DNA of 64,000 nucleotides, taken from IMG/VR virus record IMGVR_UViG_3300033182_000484, positions 1-64,000 of that record, one strand, 5' to 3'. This document shows positions 42,001 to 48,949 of this stretch, one piece after another. Under the pieces are notes generated by a model, which saw nothing but the letters and a program-made list of their open reading frames with translations, ran no database searches and was not told where the DNA came from. This stretch comes from a virus. Both the position numbers and the translations under genes were made by a program. Every line of letters starts with the position of its first letter. Position 1 is the first letter of the stretch.

Positions 42001-42207
42001 ATGCAGACCCAGACCGACTTTCTGATCGACAACCAGCGCACCATCTTCGCGGTGATCCCCGTGTCCGACGAGGGCCGCGCGTGGATCGACGAGCACGTCG
42101 CCGACGATGCGCTGTGGTTCGGCAAGAGCCTGATCGTCGAGCACCGGTTCATCGAATCGCTCGTCGACGGCTTCCAGAGCGACGGCCTCACCTTCGAGGC
42201 CGCGTAA
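42001..42207 (+). CDS. Small early protein
   Basis: A 68-residue protein beginning MQTQTDFLIDNQRTIFAVIPVSDEG split into two strands, then a helix and FIESLVDGFQSDGLTFEA. Similar 65-70-residue proteins are frequent at the start of phage early operons. Ribosome site ggaggcgaaacc. Function unknown. Confidence 0.7.
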   Translation: MQTQTDFLIDNQRTIFAVIPVSDEGRAWIDEHVADDALWFGKSLIVEHRFIESLVDGFQSDGLTFEAA

Positions 42208-42236
42208 ACCGCAACCCCACAACCCAGGAGGCGAAA

Positions 42237-42836
42237 ATGGGAACTCGCGGATGCATCGGTGTCGTCGTCGACGGCACGTTCAAAGGATCGTACAACCACT
42301 ATGACAGCTACCCGGAAGAGCTGGGTGTCAGCATGGTCAAGCAGGCCAGGACGATCGCCAAGGATATCAACAAATACCGCGACCTCGCGCGCAAGGTGCG
42401 GATGGTCGAGGATGGATCCAAGCTGACGGCGGAGGATCACGAGAAGTACGCCCACCTGCGCGGCGATCAGTCCGACTGCCTCGGCGAGTCGGGACACAAC
42501 CCGGACGAGGAGTGGTACTCGTTCCTCCGCGACATGCAGGGCGAGCTGGTCAAGTCCCTCGAAGCTGGCGTCATGCTGGATGGGTCGAAATTCCCGAACG
42601 ACAGCCTGTTCTGCGAGTACGCCTACGCGATCAACTTCGACGACAATCTGATCGAGATGTACGAGGGCTTCCAGAAAGACCCCGACAAGATCGAGGGCCG
42701 GTTTAAGGATGCTCCGGCAGACAGGTCAGGGTACTACGGCTGCACCCTGGTCGGATCCTTCCCGCTCGAAGCCATCCCGGACGACTGGCAGGCCCAGGCG
42801 TTCCCGCCGGACGAGGATGAAGACGAGGCCGCCTGA
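42237..42836 (+). CDS. MGTRG-type conserved phage protein
   Basis: A 199-residue protein beginning MGTRGCIGVVVDGTFKGSYN with HYDSYPEELG following, the hallmark of a family widespread in phages of many hosts whose function is unknown. The fold start looks like an Ntn-hydrolase-type strand arrangement (residues after Met1 are exposed), but this is only a hint. Ribosome site aggaggcgaaa. Confidence 0.75.
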   Translation: MGTRGCIGVVVDGTFKGSYNHYDSYPEELGVSMVKQARTIAKDINKYRDLARKVRMVEDGSKLTAEDHEKYAHLRGDQSDCLGESGHNPDEEWYSFLRDMQGELVKSLEAGVMLDGSKFPNDSLFCEYAYAINFDDNLIEMYEGFQKDPDKIEGRFKDAPADRSGYYGCTLVGSFPLEAIPDDWQAQAFPPDEDEDEAA

Positions 42837-43033
42837 TGGTCGTCGGCTACCTCGTCCTGTGTCTCGCTGGGTACTGCACTCCGCCACTACCCAGCGAGCA
42901 CACCTACCCCGATCTCCTGGCCTGCTCCACCCACCAGATGTCCCTGGTCGCGCGCCTGCCGCTCGGCTGGGGCGTCAAGGACATGTGGTGCGAGCAGGTG
43001 CCCCCGAAACCCGAACCGAGGCCCCAGTCATGA
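42836..43033 (+). CDS. Small hydrophobic/Cys protein
   Basis: A 65-residue protein with hydrophobic start (VVGYLVLCLAGYC), two or three cysteines and a Pro-rich end. May be exported. TGATG-coupled to the previous gene and ATGA-coupled to the next. Confidence 0.55.
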   Translation: MVVGYLVLCLAGYCTPPLPSEHTYPDLLACSTHQMSLVARLPLGWGVKDMWCEQVPPKPEPRPQS

Positions 43034-43233
43034 AGATCTGGTTCCGCAAATTCCTGATCCGCCTGGGGTGGCGGCGCTGCCGTCACTGCAACGCGGTGCG
43101 GCGTCCGGTGTGGGCGTTGGTCGTGCGGCCCGTCACGTCGTCGTCCACGGATGGCACGATCCCCCCGGAACCGCACGTCGGCGTCACAATGTACCGCTGG
43201 ATGTGCCCGGCCTGCTGGAGGACCCATGACTGA
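43030..43233 (+). CDS. Small zinc-ribbon protein
   Basis: A 67-residue basic protein with CRHC near residue 18 and CPAC near the end, a two-knuckle zinc ribbon (MYRWMCPACWRTHD). ATGA-coupled. Role unknown. Confidence 0.65.
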   Translation: MKIWFRKFLIRLGWRRCRHCNAVRRPVWALVVRPVTSSSTDGTIPPEPHVGVTMYRWMCPACWRTHD

Positions 43234-43420
43234 CTTCGACCAGATCAGCCGGGACTACACCCGCTACGTCGCCCGCGAGGTGATCGGTCCGTGCTTCATG
43301 GACTATCGCGCCATCTTCGGATCCACGCTCCGCGACAATCCGTTCCAGGACGTCCTGCCGAGCGAGAGCCTGATCATCGGCGTCTACCCGTTCCCGCGCG
43401 AACCCAACCAGCGCGGCTAG
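43226..43420 (+). CDS. Small unknown protein, end of the 42-kb operon
   Basis: A 64-residue protein (MTDFDQISRDYTRYVAREVIG) overlapping the previous gene by eight bases. No family recognised. A strong terminator follows 27 bases later. Confidence 0.6.
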   Translation: MTDFDQISRDYTRYVAREVIGPCFMDYRAIFGSTLRDNPFQDVLPSESLIIGVYPFPREPNQRG

Positions 43421-43446
43421 TCCGGCGAGGCAGCGCCGGACGCACT

Positions 43447-43476
43447 GAGGGCCCCAGGATCGCTCCTGGGGCCCTC
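43447..43476. terminator. Strong bidirectional hairpin terminator
   Basis: GAGGGCCCCAGGA, loop TCGC, TCCTGGGGCCCTC: a 13-base perfect stem between convergent genes ending at 43,420 (plus) and 43,486 (minus). Confidence 0.85.
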
Positions 43477-43485
43477 TTGCGTTGG

Positions 43486-43701
43486 TCAGCTGCTCGGGCT
43501 GTCGTACGGGGGCAACCCCTTTGCCAGCGCCGCGCAGGCGTGCGCCATCACGCGCGGGATCGGCGTCTCGCCCCGCAGCCAGTTGCGGATCGTGTTGCGA
43601 TGGACGCCCAGCTCGTTGGCCGCAGCCGTGTCGCTCCAGGCCATCTCCTCCAGGAACGCCTCCAGGTCGGCAGGCGTCATGGATCCAGGCACGCGGGTCA
43701 T
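43486..43701 (-). CDS. XRE/Cro-type HTH regulator
   Basis: A 71-residue protein whose centre, SDTAAANELGVHRNTIRNWLRGET, is a helix-turn-helix of the Cro/XRE type; the last part forms the following helices. Size and isolated position, last in a minus operon driven from the 44.35-kb promoter with an operator in its spacer, suggest a Cro-like early regulator. It is the alternative candidate for binding the genome-wide operators. Confidence 0.8.
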   Translation of the reverse strand: MTRVPGSMTPADLEAFLEEMAWSDTAAANELGVHRNTIRNWLRGETPIPRVMAHACAALAKGLPPYDSPSS

Positions 43702-43931
43702 AACGCTTTCCTTTCTGCCTTGTCGGCTCTGGCGTTCAGGTTGTCGACGGCCTTTTCCAGCACCTCGCGCCTGTAGTTGCCGAGCGTCGTCGGCAGGCCG
43801 CGAGTCGTGACCGTCATGCGGAACGTCCCGTTCCCGTTGCTATCCACAATGACCCGACCAGGGCCATGCACGCGCGCGTGCGCGTCATGGTACGCCTGGA
43901 TCAGGTCCAGGGTGGTTTCATACTTCGACAT
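43698..43931 (-). CDS. Small unknown protein
   Basis: A 77-residue protein starting MSKYETTLDLIQAYHDAH, with a beta-hairpin-like middle (GRVIVDSNGNGTFRMTV) and a C-terminal helix. ATG at 43931 was chosen for the aggaggcagtg ribosome site; a GTG three bases upstream is possible. Confidence 0.65.
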   Translation of the reverse strand: MSKYETTLDLIQAYHDAHARVHGPGRVIVDSNGNGTFRMTVTTRGLPTTLGNYRREVLEKAVDNLNARADKAERKAL

Positions 43932-44038
43932 CACTGCCTCCTGTGCTTGCTCTTGCGGGTGTACTTGGTGCGGTCCCGGACCACCTGGGGCCGGATCCGC
44001 CGCACGGCCTTCGCGACCGGATTACGCTTGCTCGACAT
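43931..44038 (-). CDS. 35-residue very basic protein
   Basis: Encodes MSSKRNPVAKAVRRIRPQVV followed by a Lys/Arg/Thr-rich end (about 40 percent Lys+Arg). It overlaps the stop of the upstream gene by 17 bases and the next start by one, so it fits the operon without gaps. Probably binds nucleic acid; no family recognised. Confidence 0.6.
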   Translation of the reverse strand: MSSKRNPVAKAVRRIRPQVVRDRTKYTRKSKHRRQ

Positions 44039-44315
44039 CCAACTTCTCCCTCTCGGCGATGGCGTCCACCAGGACACCGTTCAGCCGCTCGACTTCCAAC
44101 ATCCGGCGGCAGTGCATCTCGACCCGGGTCTCCTCGGGCTGGTGCGGGCTCGTCAGCCACTGCTGGGCCGACGCCGTCACCTGCTCGATCGACTTGCGGG
44201 TCCGCTCGATCTTCAGATCCAGGTTCCGCAGCTGCGTCTCGCGGGACCAGATCGGACGACGGCCACGCAGAGTGTCGTAGCGCAGTTCGTCAGCAGCGGT
44301 GAAATTCCAAGCCAT
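44022..44315 (-). CDS. Unknown helical protein
   Basis: A 97-residue, Arg/Glu-rich helical protein (LRNLDLKIERTRKSIEQVT). First gene of the 43.5-44.3-kb minus operon; ribosome site gaggaggcgatc, promoter at 44,343-44,370. Function unknown. Confidence 0.65.
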   Translation of the reverse strand: MAWNFTAADELRYDTLRGRRPIWSRETQLRNLDLKIERTRKSIEQVTASAQQWLTSPHQPEETRVEMHCRRMLEVERLNGVLVDAIAEREKLDVEQA

Positions 44316-44342
44316 GATCGCCTCCTCGTTTGATCTCCAGGC

Positions 44343-44370
44343 ATTCTACATGAACGTGGCCACATGTCCA
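44343..44370 (-). promoter_or_regulatory. Minus promoter with operator in its spacer
   Basis: Minus strand: -35 TGGACA (44370-44365), 16-base spacer, -10 TAGAAT (44348-44343). The spacer begins with TGTGGCCACG, one mismatch from the operator consensus, the same geometry as at 41,946-41,973. Drives the operon that ends with the XRE gene. Confidence 0.75.
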
Positions 44371-44379
44371 GAACTATTT

Positions 44380-44392
44380 CACAATTTTTGTG
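44380..44392. promoter_or_regulatory. Palindrome CACAATTTTTGTG (second copy)
   Basis: Identical to 8,888-8,900, with the same 11-base step from its end to the plus -35 box. Found only at these two divergent promoter regions. Confidence 0.65.
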
Positions 44393-44402
44393 CACTTTGT
44401 TG

Positions 44403-44431
44403 TTGACGTCCTCGGGGTGCATCTCTACAAT
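44403..44431 (+). promoter_or_regulatory. Plus promoter TTGACG-N17-TACAAT
   Basis: -35 TTGACG (44403-44408), 17-base spacer, -10 TACAAT (44426-44431), then GTGCGTAGATTGA and ttggaggcgacc before the ATG at 44,458. Nearly the same downstream bases follow the minus promoter at 8,850. Confidence 0.82.
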
Positions 44432-44457
44432 GTGCGTAGATTGATTGGAGGCGACCA

Positions 44458-45345
44458 ATGACCCAGTATTTCTCCCGTGACGGCGTCGAGCTGAAAGACA
44501 GCAACGTCGGCCTGCTGCGCGGCGGCAACATCCAGGTGCTCTGGAACACCGCCGACGGCACCACCATCCAGTATCTGTGGGATCGTCCCTGCAGCCGTTG
44601 CGGCGGCGCGGGCGGTGCCGACAAGTGGGCGCACACCGGCTGGAAGTGCTTCGACTGCGGTGGCAGCGGCAAGCACATCCACGGCGCGAAGAAGCTGAAA
44701 GGCTACAGCGCCGAGAAGCTGGAGCAGCTGAACGCCACGCAGGCGAAGCGCCGCGAGAAGGCCGCCGCGAAGCGTGAGGCCGATGCTGCCGCCGCCAAGC
44801 GCGCCGCCGAGGCCGCCCTGGCCGAGCGCCTGGAAGACGACGCCCTGCTGCGGCAGATCCGCGACCACGCCGACCAGGACGGCATCCTGGCCGACTTCTG
44901 GACCCAGGTGTCCGAGCGCAACCGCGAGCTGACCGACCGGCAGCGCGAGTTCGCCCGCACCCTGATCGAGCGTGTGCGCGAGAACGCGATCAAGGCGAAG
45001 GCGAAGGCCGAGGCCGAGGCCGCCATCGAGCGCCTGAACGCCGAGGGCGGTCACGTCGGATCCATCGGCGACCGGATCGAGATCGACGGCGTCGTCGAAG
45101 ACGTCATCGCGTTCCGCAGCCACTTCACCTACAGCTACGGCGACAGCGGCGAGCGCCGCATTATCAAGATCCGCCAGGGTGCCGACCTGCTCGTGTGGTT
45201 CACGAGCCCCTGCGGCATCTACAAGGACCACATCGGTCAGCCGATCACCGGCAAGGGCACCGTCAAGAACCACGACGAGCGCGACGGCGTCCCCCAGACC
45301 GTTCTCACCCGCTGCAAGCTGCAGCTCACCGAGGTGGCGGCCTAG
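44458..45345 (+). CDS. DnaJ-type zinc-finger, coiled-coil phage protein
   Basis: A 295-residue protein. Residues 44-70 hold a DnaJ-like zinc finger (CSRCGGAGG ... CFDCGGSG). Residues about 85-200 are an Ala/Lys/Glu coiled coil; the last about 90 residues are beta-rich. Proteins with this finger and spacing occur in phages of diverse hosts, including actinobacteriophages, without known function. First gene of the 44.4-46.2-kb plus operon. Confidence 0.75.
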   Translation: MTQYFSRDGVELKDSNVGLLRGGNIQVLWNTADGTTIQYLWDRPCSRCGGAGGADKWAHTGWKCFDCGGSGKHIHGAKKLKGYSAEKLEQLNATQAKRREKAAAKREADAAAAKRAAEAALAERLEDDALLRQIRDHADQDGILADFWTQVSERNRELTDRQREFARTLIERVRENAIKAKAKAEAEAAIERLNAEGGHVGSIGDRIEIDGVVEDVIAFRSHFTYSYGDSGERRIIKIRQGADLLVWFTSPCGIYKDHIGQPITGKGTVKNHDERDGVPQTVLTRCKLQLTEVAA

Positions 45346-45362
45346 GCCGCCCCCACCACCCT

Positions 45363-45401
45363 CACAGTGAGATAGATTTTTTTCAGATCTATCTCACTGT
45401 G
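45363..45401 (+). promoter_or_regulatory. Intergenic 15-bp-stem hairpin
   Basis: CACAGTGAGATAGAT, nine-base loop starting TTTTTT, then ATCTATCTCACTGTG. Perfect and AT-rich, unlike the GC-rich terminators elsewhere, and directly before the ribosome site of the gene at 45,421. More likely an RNase III processing site, translation switch or operator than a terminator. Confidence 0.7.
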
Positions 45402-45420
45402 GATCCAGGAGGCGAACACC

Positions 45421-45888
45421 ATGGACAACAACACCATTCACTTCGTTGCGGCCAACGATGCGCCGGTCGAGACGTTCCTGCCCGACGGCCTGGAGCAGCC
45501 GGTCGTCAAGAACCCGCACTTGCCCATCTGCGGCCCGCTCGCGCTTGCCGTCGCCATCGGCGTCCCTGTCGAGGAGATGCTGGACGTCTACCGCGACCTC
45601 TTCAAGCTCGGCCCACGGTGGAAAGGCAGGACCCGCACCAACCAGCACGAAGCCGTCCTGAACGCCCTCGGCGTCGAGTGGACGCACCACGACCGCAAGG
45701 CGCGGGGCACGCTCGGCAAGTGGTTCGAGAACCATGGCGTCAAGGGCCGCACCTATCTGATCCGCACCGGCGGCCACCTCCAGGTCGTTCGCGACGGGTG
45801 GCGCTGCGATCAGAGCGGCTGGATGCCGGTCTGGTCCGATCGCTGCAAGCGCAAGCGGGTCACCCACGTCTACGAAGTCTTCATCTGA
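45421..45888 (+). CDS. Putative papain-like cysteine peptidase-fold phage protein
   Basis: A 155-residue protein with NPHLPICGPLALAVAIG, where the Cys-Gly-Pro starts a helix, and GGHLQVVRDGWRCD, where His lies on a strand; this Cys...His order matches small papain-like/C39-type predicted peptidases found in phages. A helix (GTLGKWFENHGVKGRTYLI) lies between them. The third catalytic residue could not be assigned. Ribosome site aggaggcgaac directly after the hairpin. Confidence 0.6.
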   Translation: MDNNTIHFVAANDAPVETFLPDGLEQPVVKNPHLPICGPLALAVAIGVPVEEMLDVYRDLFKLGPRWKGRTRTNQHEAVLNALGVEWTHHDRKARGTLGKWFENHGVKGRTYLIRTGGHLQVVRDGWRCDQSGWMPVWSDRCKRKRVTHVYEVFI

Positions 45889-45899
45889 AAGGAACGATC

Positions 45900-46166
45900 A
45901 TGATTTACTGGACAACCACCAAAGAGGCCGCCGAGGCCAAGGCCGCCAAGATCGCCGAGACAATGACCGGCGTCGAGTTCGAGAACACCAAGGTCTACAC
46001 CCGCTTCGTCGCCGAGCCATACCCCGACGGATCGTCGTTCGGCGGGATCACCCGGGACCGCGACGGCAACGTCACCTGGGCCGCCAAGTGGGGCGTCGTC
46101 GGCAAGTGGCGCTACCGCGACCGCCCCGACCTCCCGGAGTTCGGCGGCGCGTTCATGTCCGCCTGA
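45900..46166 (+). CDS. Small unknown protein, end of the 44-kb operon
   Basis: An 88-residue protein (MIYWTTTKEAAEAKAAKIAE...) with an Ala-rich helix then a Trp/Gly-rich strand region. Ribosome site aaaggaacg. No family recognised. Confidence 0.65.
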   Translation: MIYWTTTKEAAEAKAAKIAETMTGVEFENTKVYTRFVAEPYPDGSSFGGITRDRDGNVTWAAKWGVVGKWRYRDRPDLPEFGGAFMSA

Positions 46167-46175
46167 AACGCGCGA

Positions 46176-46201
46176 GGCCCGGCACGCTTCTGTGCCGGGC
46201 C
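46176..46201. terminator. Hairpin terminator after the 44-kb operon
   Basis: GGCCCGGCAC, six-base loop, GTGCCGGGCC: 10-base perfect stem nine bases after the operon's last stop. Confidence 0.8.
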
Positions 46202-46230
46202 CGTCCGTGCCAACTTCTGGGTGCATGAGG

Positions 46231-46347
46231 GGTTAGCGTTGGTCGGGAAATCAGGAGGGGATGCCGCCGCTACCTGCAGCCGGTCGCCGGAGGCGAATCC
46301 GATCCTTGGAGGGGATCATAACGACCGGGGCCCGACCAACGCTAACC
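46231..46347. ncRNA. Candidate structured RNA / element bounded by 17-bp inverted repeats
   Basis: GGTTAGCGTTGGTCGGG (46231-46247) pairs perfectly with its complement at 46331-46347. Nested inside are CCGGTCG/CGACCGG (46280-46286 with 46322-46328) and GATCC/GGATC (46301-46305 with 46313-46317). The layout, a long closing stem with branched inner helices, looks like a folded RNA, but a mobile element or compound terminator between the convergent operons is also possible. It abuts the 3' end of the GcrA gene. Confidence 0.5.
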
Positions 46348-46824
46348 TCACATGCCCATCGTCAGCCTCCCTTTTCTCATGGCGCGCTTGATCTTGCGAC
46401 GTCGCGCGGCGGCCTGCGATGGCGTCAAATATGCCCGAGCGTGGTGCTCGGCGCAATACGTTGATCGCTCCCCGCCATCCTTGGTCGTGACCTTCTCGCC
46501 GCAGTAGTACGCGTTCGCCGGATCCTGGAGCGGGTCGCCCTCGATCCAGCAGCACCGGCTCGGCGGCGGCGGATCGTTCTTCAGCTCGTAGGGCCGCCTG
46601 CCAGGGCGATACGGTTGGGCCACCCTGACGCCGCCCAGGGCCGCGCCAGCGAGCGATGCGGGCCTCTTCCGGCTCGGCAGCCCCAGGCGCGCCTTCCGGC
46701 CCACCACGGCGTTCCTGGACGTCTCCATCACCACGCCGATCTGGGTGATGCTCAGGCCCTGCTCCCACAGGTCCTTCAGCAGCTGGTCGCGCTCCGGCGT
46801 CCAGGGACGGATCGTCTCGGACAT
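46348..46824 (-). CDS. gcrA: GcrA-like cell-cycle regulator
   Basis: A 158-residue protein with the GcrA N-terminal HTH pattern (WTPERDQLLKDLWEQGLSITQIGVV broken by a turn, then TSRNAVVGRKARLGLPSR) and the C-terminal Cys/His part (CCWIEGDP, YYCGEK, YCAEHHARAYL) that in host GcrA binds sigma-70. Host GcrA activates promoters carrying GANTC sites methylated by CcrM in Alphaproteobacteria. A phage copy could steer host transcription or the cell cycle. Start 46824 gives TGATG overlap with the upstream gene and follows ggggaggcg. Confidence 0.85.
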   Translation of the reverse strand: MSETIRPWTPERDQLLKDLWEQGLSITQIGVVMETSRNAVVGRKARLGLPSRKRPASLAGAALGGVRVAQPYRPGRRPYELKNDPPPPSRCCWIEGDPLQDPANAYYCGEKVTTKDGGERSTYCAEHHARAYLTPSQAAARRRKIKRAMRKGRLTMGM

Positions 46825-47819
46825 CACCGCCTCCCCAACATCTTGGCCATGATCGCGGCCTTCTGTTTCGTCTCCATGTCGCGCTTGGCATCCTCGGGCC
46901 CGTACGACCCCTCGCCGCGCTGGAACGGCGTGCCGCTCGGCTTGGTGCTGTCGACGCTGAAATACCGCACCGACCCGGTGCCGGTGGCCACCGCGTCCCT
47001 GGCCACGGCGTCGAGCCGGTCGCGGTACATCTTCGTCAGCTGCTTCTGCAGGCCCTCGATCATCCGGCCATGGCTGACGCCTGGGCCCTCCTTCTGCAGC
47101 TCCGCCTGCACCGTGTCGAGGATGTAGTCGACCTTCTGGCCGTGCTGCCGCGCGCCGACCTCGCCGAACACCGGCACCTCGCCCGTGTAGCCCGGGCCCG
47201 TGTGCTCTGGATCCGGCGTGTCGATCTTGATCGTGGATCCGTCGCCCAGGACCAGCTTGCTGTTGTCGGGCTCGACCCTGGCCGCACCCGTCCGCAGCAC
47301 GTCAGGTCGCAGCAGCTTGCCGCCGAATCCCGCCCACTGATTCTGCTCGCGCATGGCCGCCTGGAACCGGCCCTTGGCCGACACGGACATGCCGGTGATG
47401 TCGAACATGGCCGGGCGCTCACGCATGGCCGCACGCTGCATCAGACGCGCGCCAGCCTGCAGAGGCTGGGTGACGCACGGCGGCTCGTCGCCATCCTCGA
47501 TCCGCTCCCGGACCATGCCGCAGGTCTCGCAGCGGTCGGTGTAGATCGAATACGCCCGGCACGGCCTGACGATCCGGTCACCGACCGGCGCGACGGTCAG
47601 CGCCGAGTCCAGCTCATAGGAGCGAACCCTGCCCCTCTCGGTGGTGCGGAATGAGAGCCGGGTCGTCTCGATGACGCTCCCGATGCTCCCCCTCGGCGGT
47701 GGGGCCGAGCTGGGGGATATCGCCTCGAAAATGTTCATTAGCCAGTCGCTCGGCAGCCCGTTCGGGACGCCAGTGACCCCAGCCATCGCCTGAACCATCC
47801 CGGCCCGAGTGATCGCCAT
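46824..47819 (-). CDS. Unknown 331-residue protein
   Basis: No family recognised. It has CETCG and a later Cys (PPCVT) that might bind metal, a central basic helical region, and a helical C-terminus (GRMIEGLQKQLTKMYRDRLDAV). The start MAITRAGM has a clear ribosome site (ggaggcggaag), although it lies 206 bases inside the preceding methyltransferase frame. Confidence 0.65.
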   Translation of the reverse strand: MAITRAGMVQAMAGVTGVPNGLPSDWLMNIFEAISPSSAPPPRGSIGSVIETTRLSFRTTERGRVRSYELDSALTVAPVGDRIVRPCRAYSIYTDRCETCGMVRERIEDGDEPPCVTQPLQAGARLMQRAAMRERPAMFDITGMSVSAKGRFQAAMREQNQWAGFGGKLLRPDVLRTGAARVEPDNSKLVLGDGSTIKIDTPDPEHTGPGYTGEVPVFGEVGARQHGQKVDYILDTVQAELQKEGPGVSHGRMIEGLQKQLTKMYRDRLDAVARDAVATGTGSVRYFSVDSTKPSGTPFQRGEGSYGPEDAKRDMETKQKAAIMAKMLGRR

Positions 47820-48444
47820 CTTCCGCCTCCTTCTCGATGTGCATCAGCCCCAGGCGCGGCGTGAACGGGTTCCAGTCCCAGATGTACCACGCGTGGTGCG
47901 TCGTCGAATTATCCTTGGATCCGGCCTTGCCTGCAAACCATTCGATCCGTCGGCACAGCGTCAGCTTGCACTTCCAGGCCGGATGCCGGTCGAGCAGGTC
48001 CTGGCGACCGCTCGCGCAATCCCACTCGTGCGGCAACAGCATGGCGACCATCGACGACGGCCACGCCATGTCGAGCGCGCGCCGGACAAACCGCTCGCTG
48101 TTTGTGTACGGCGGGTTCGTCACGATCGACCGCGCGTTCACGATGCCGTCGGGCTGCAGGCCATTCAGCTGTCTGTTGAAGATGTCCCAGAACTCGACGC
48201 TCGGGTTGTCCGGCGCGACGTCGGTGGCGCGCACCATCCGCAGCGAACCCCAGGGCTTGCCGTTCTGACGGCTGACCCACTCGGCCTGCAGCAGGGCCGC
48301 CATCTGCCCGTCGGCTGCGCACGGCTCCCAGATCGGCCAGCGGAGTTTCCAGTTGCGGATCAGCGCCATCGTCACCCAGGCAGGCGTCAGGTACTTGTCC
48401 TTGGCGATCCGGTTGTACTGCGGGGCGTAGCGGGGCATCACCAT
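47614..48444 (-). CDS. DNA methyltransferase-like protein (NPPY)
   Basis: About 276 residues with WEPCAADGQMA (degenerate SAM-binding motif I, residues 39-49) and IVTNPPYTNSERF (catalytic NPPY, 110-113), as in N6-adenine/N4-cytosine methyltransferases of phages. TTHHAWYIWDWNP near residue 200 is typical of this group. The last about 65 residues, which overlap the next gene, look unlike the family and may be read-through of a lost stop. No partner restriction enzyme is seen. Confidence 0.75.
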   Translation of the reverse strand: MVMPRYAPQYNRIAKDKYLTPAWVTMALIRNWKLRWPIWEPCAADGQMAALLQAEWVSRQNGKPWGSLRMVRATDVAPDNPSVEFWDIFNRQLNGLQPDGIVNARSIVTNPPYTNSERFVRRALDMAWPSSMVAMLLPHEWDCASGRQDLLDRHPAWKCKLTLCRRIEWFAGKAGSKDNSTTHHAWYIWDWNPFTPRLGLMHIEKEAEDGDHSGRDGSGDGWGHWRPERAAERLANEHFRGDIPQLGPTAEGEHRERHRDDPALIPHHREGQGSLL

Positions 48445-48641
48445 CACAGATCCGCCTCATGCTTGAACTCACCGCACCAGTCGCTCGCGGGGATGTAATC
48501 CCGATACCCAGTTCCTTTCGGGAACCGCTTACAGAACACGTACGGGCCCTCGGCGGCGAAGTCAGGATCCCACATCGGATTCGTCTCGACATCCTCGCGG
48601 AAGTAGCAGTAGCCGCAGGCCTCACCTCGACGCCCGGCCAT
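48444..48641 (-). CDS. Small Cys-rich phage protein
   Basis: A 65-residue protein with CGYCYF, FCKRFP and WCGEF, a four-cysteine pattern shared by many small phage proteins (C-x2-C ... C-x-R-x-P ... C-G-E-F). Probably a zinc knuckle. One-base overlap with the upstream stop (TAATG). Confidence 0.75.
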   Translation of the reverse strand: MAGRRGEACGYCYFREDVETNPMWDPDFAAEGPYVFCKRFPKGTGYRDYIPASDWCGEFKHEADL

Positions 48642-48949
48642 TAGGCCAGCACCTTGTACGGCTTCCCGCCGTGCGGCGGTTCCATCGTTCTGCATCCCTT
48701 GAACTCCCCTTCCATGATCTCGATCACGCGCCAGTTCCGCCCGTAGACCTCGACCTTGATCTTTCCCGCGCGCCGCAGCTCGTCGATCACTGACGACACG
48801 GCACCGAACCCGTAGCTGCGTCGAAACTGCTCCTGGGTCGGACAGCGCTCGCCATTCCTCGCGCAGTGGCACAGCGCCTTGAATACCAGCAGCGGGGACG
48901 CGCGCGGCACAATCGCCGGGTTCACGTCGATGATGTCGCGGACGCTCAT
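48641..48949 (-). CDS. Winged-helix DNA-binding protein
   Basis: A 102-residue protein with helix-turn-helix PTQEQFRRSYGFGAVSSVID, then ELRRAGKIKVEVYGRNWRVI, which fits recognition helix and wing. Likely a small phage transcriptional regulator. Overlaps both neighbours by one to four bases. Confidence 0.7.
   Translation of the reverse strand: MSVRDIIDVNPAIVPRASPLLVFKALCHCARNGERCPTQEQFRRSYGFGAVSSVIDELRRAGKIKVEVYGRNWRVIEIMEGEFKGCRTMEPPHGGKPYKVLA

Noticed and set aside
46261-46464. Plus ORF with a perfect ribosome site inside the inverted-repeat element
   Set aside because: Arg-rich, antisense to the GcrA gene end, and interrupted by the predicted RNA stem; the ribosome-like bases are more likely chance.
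46983-46996. GGTGGCCACC as an operator copy
   Set aside because: Two mismatches and inside coding sequence.
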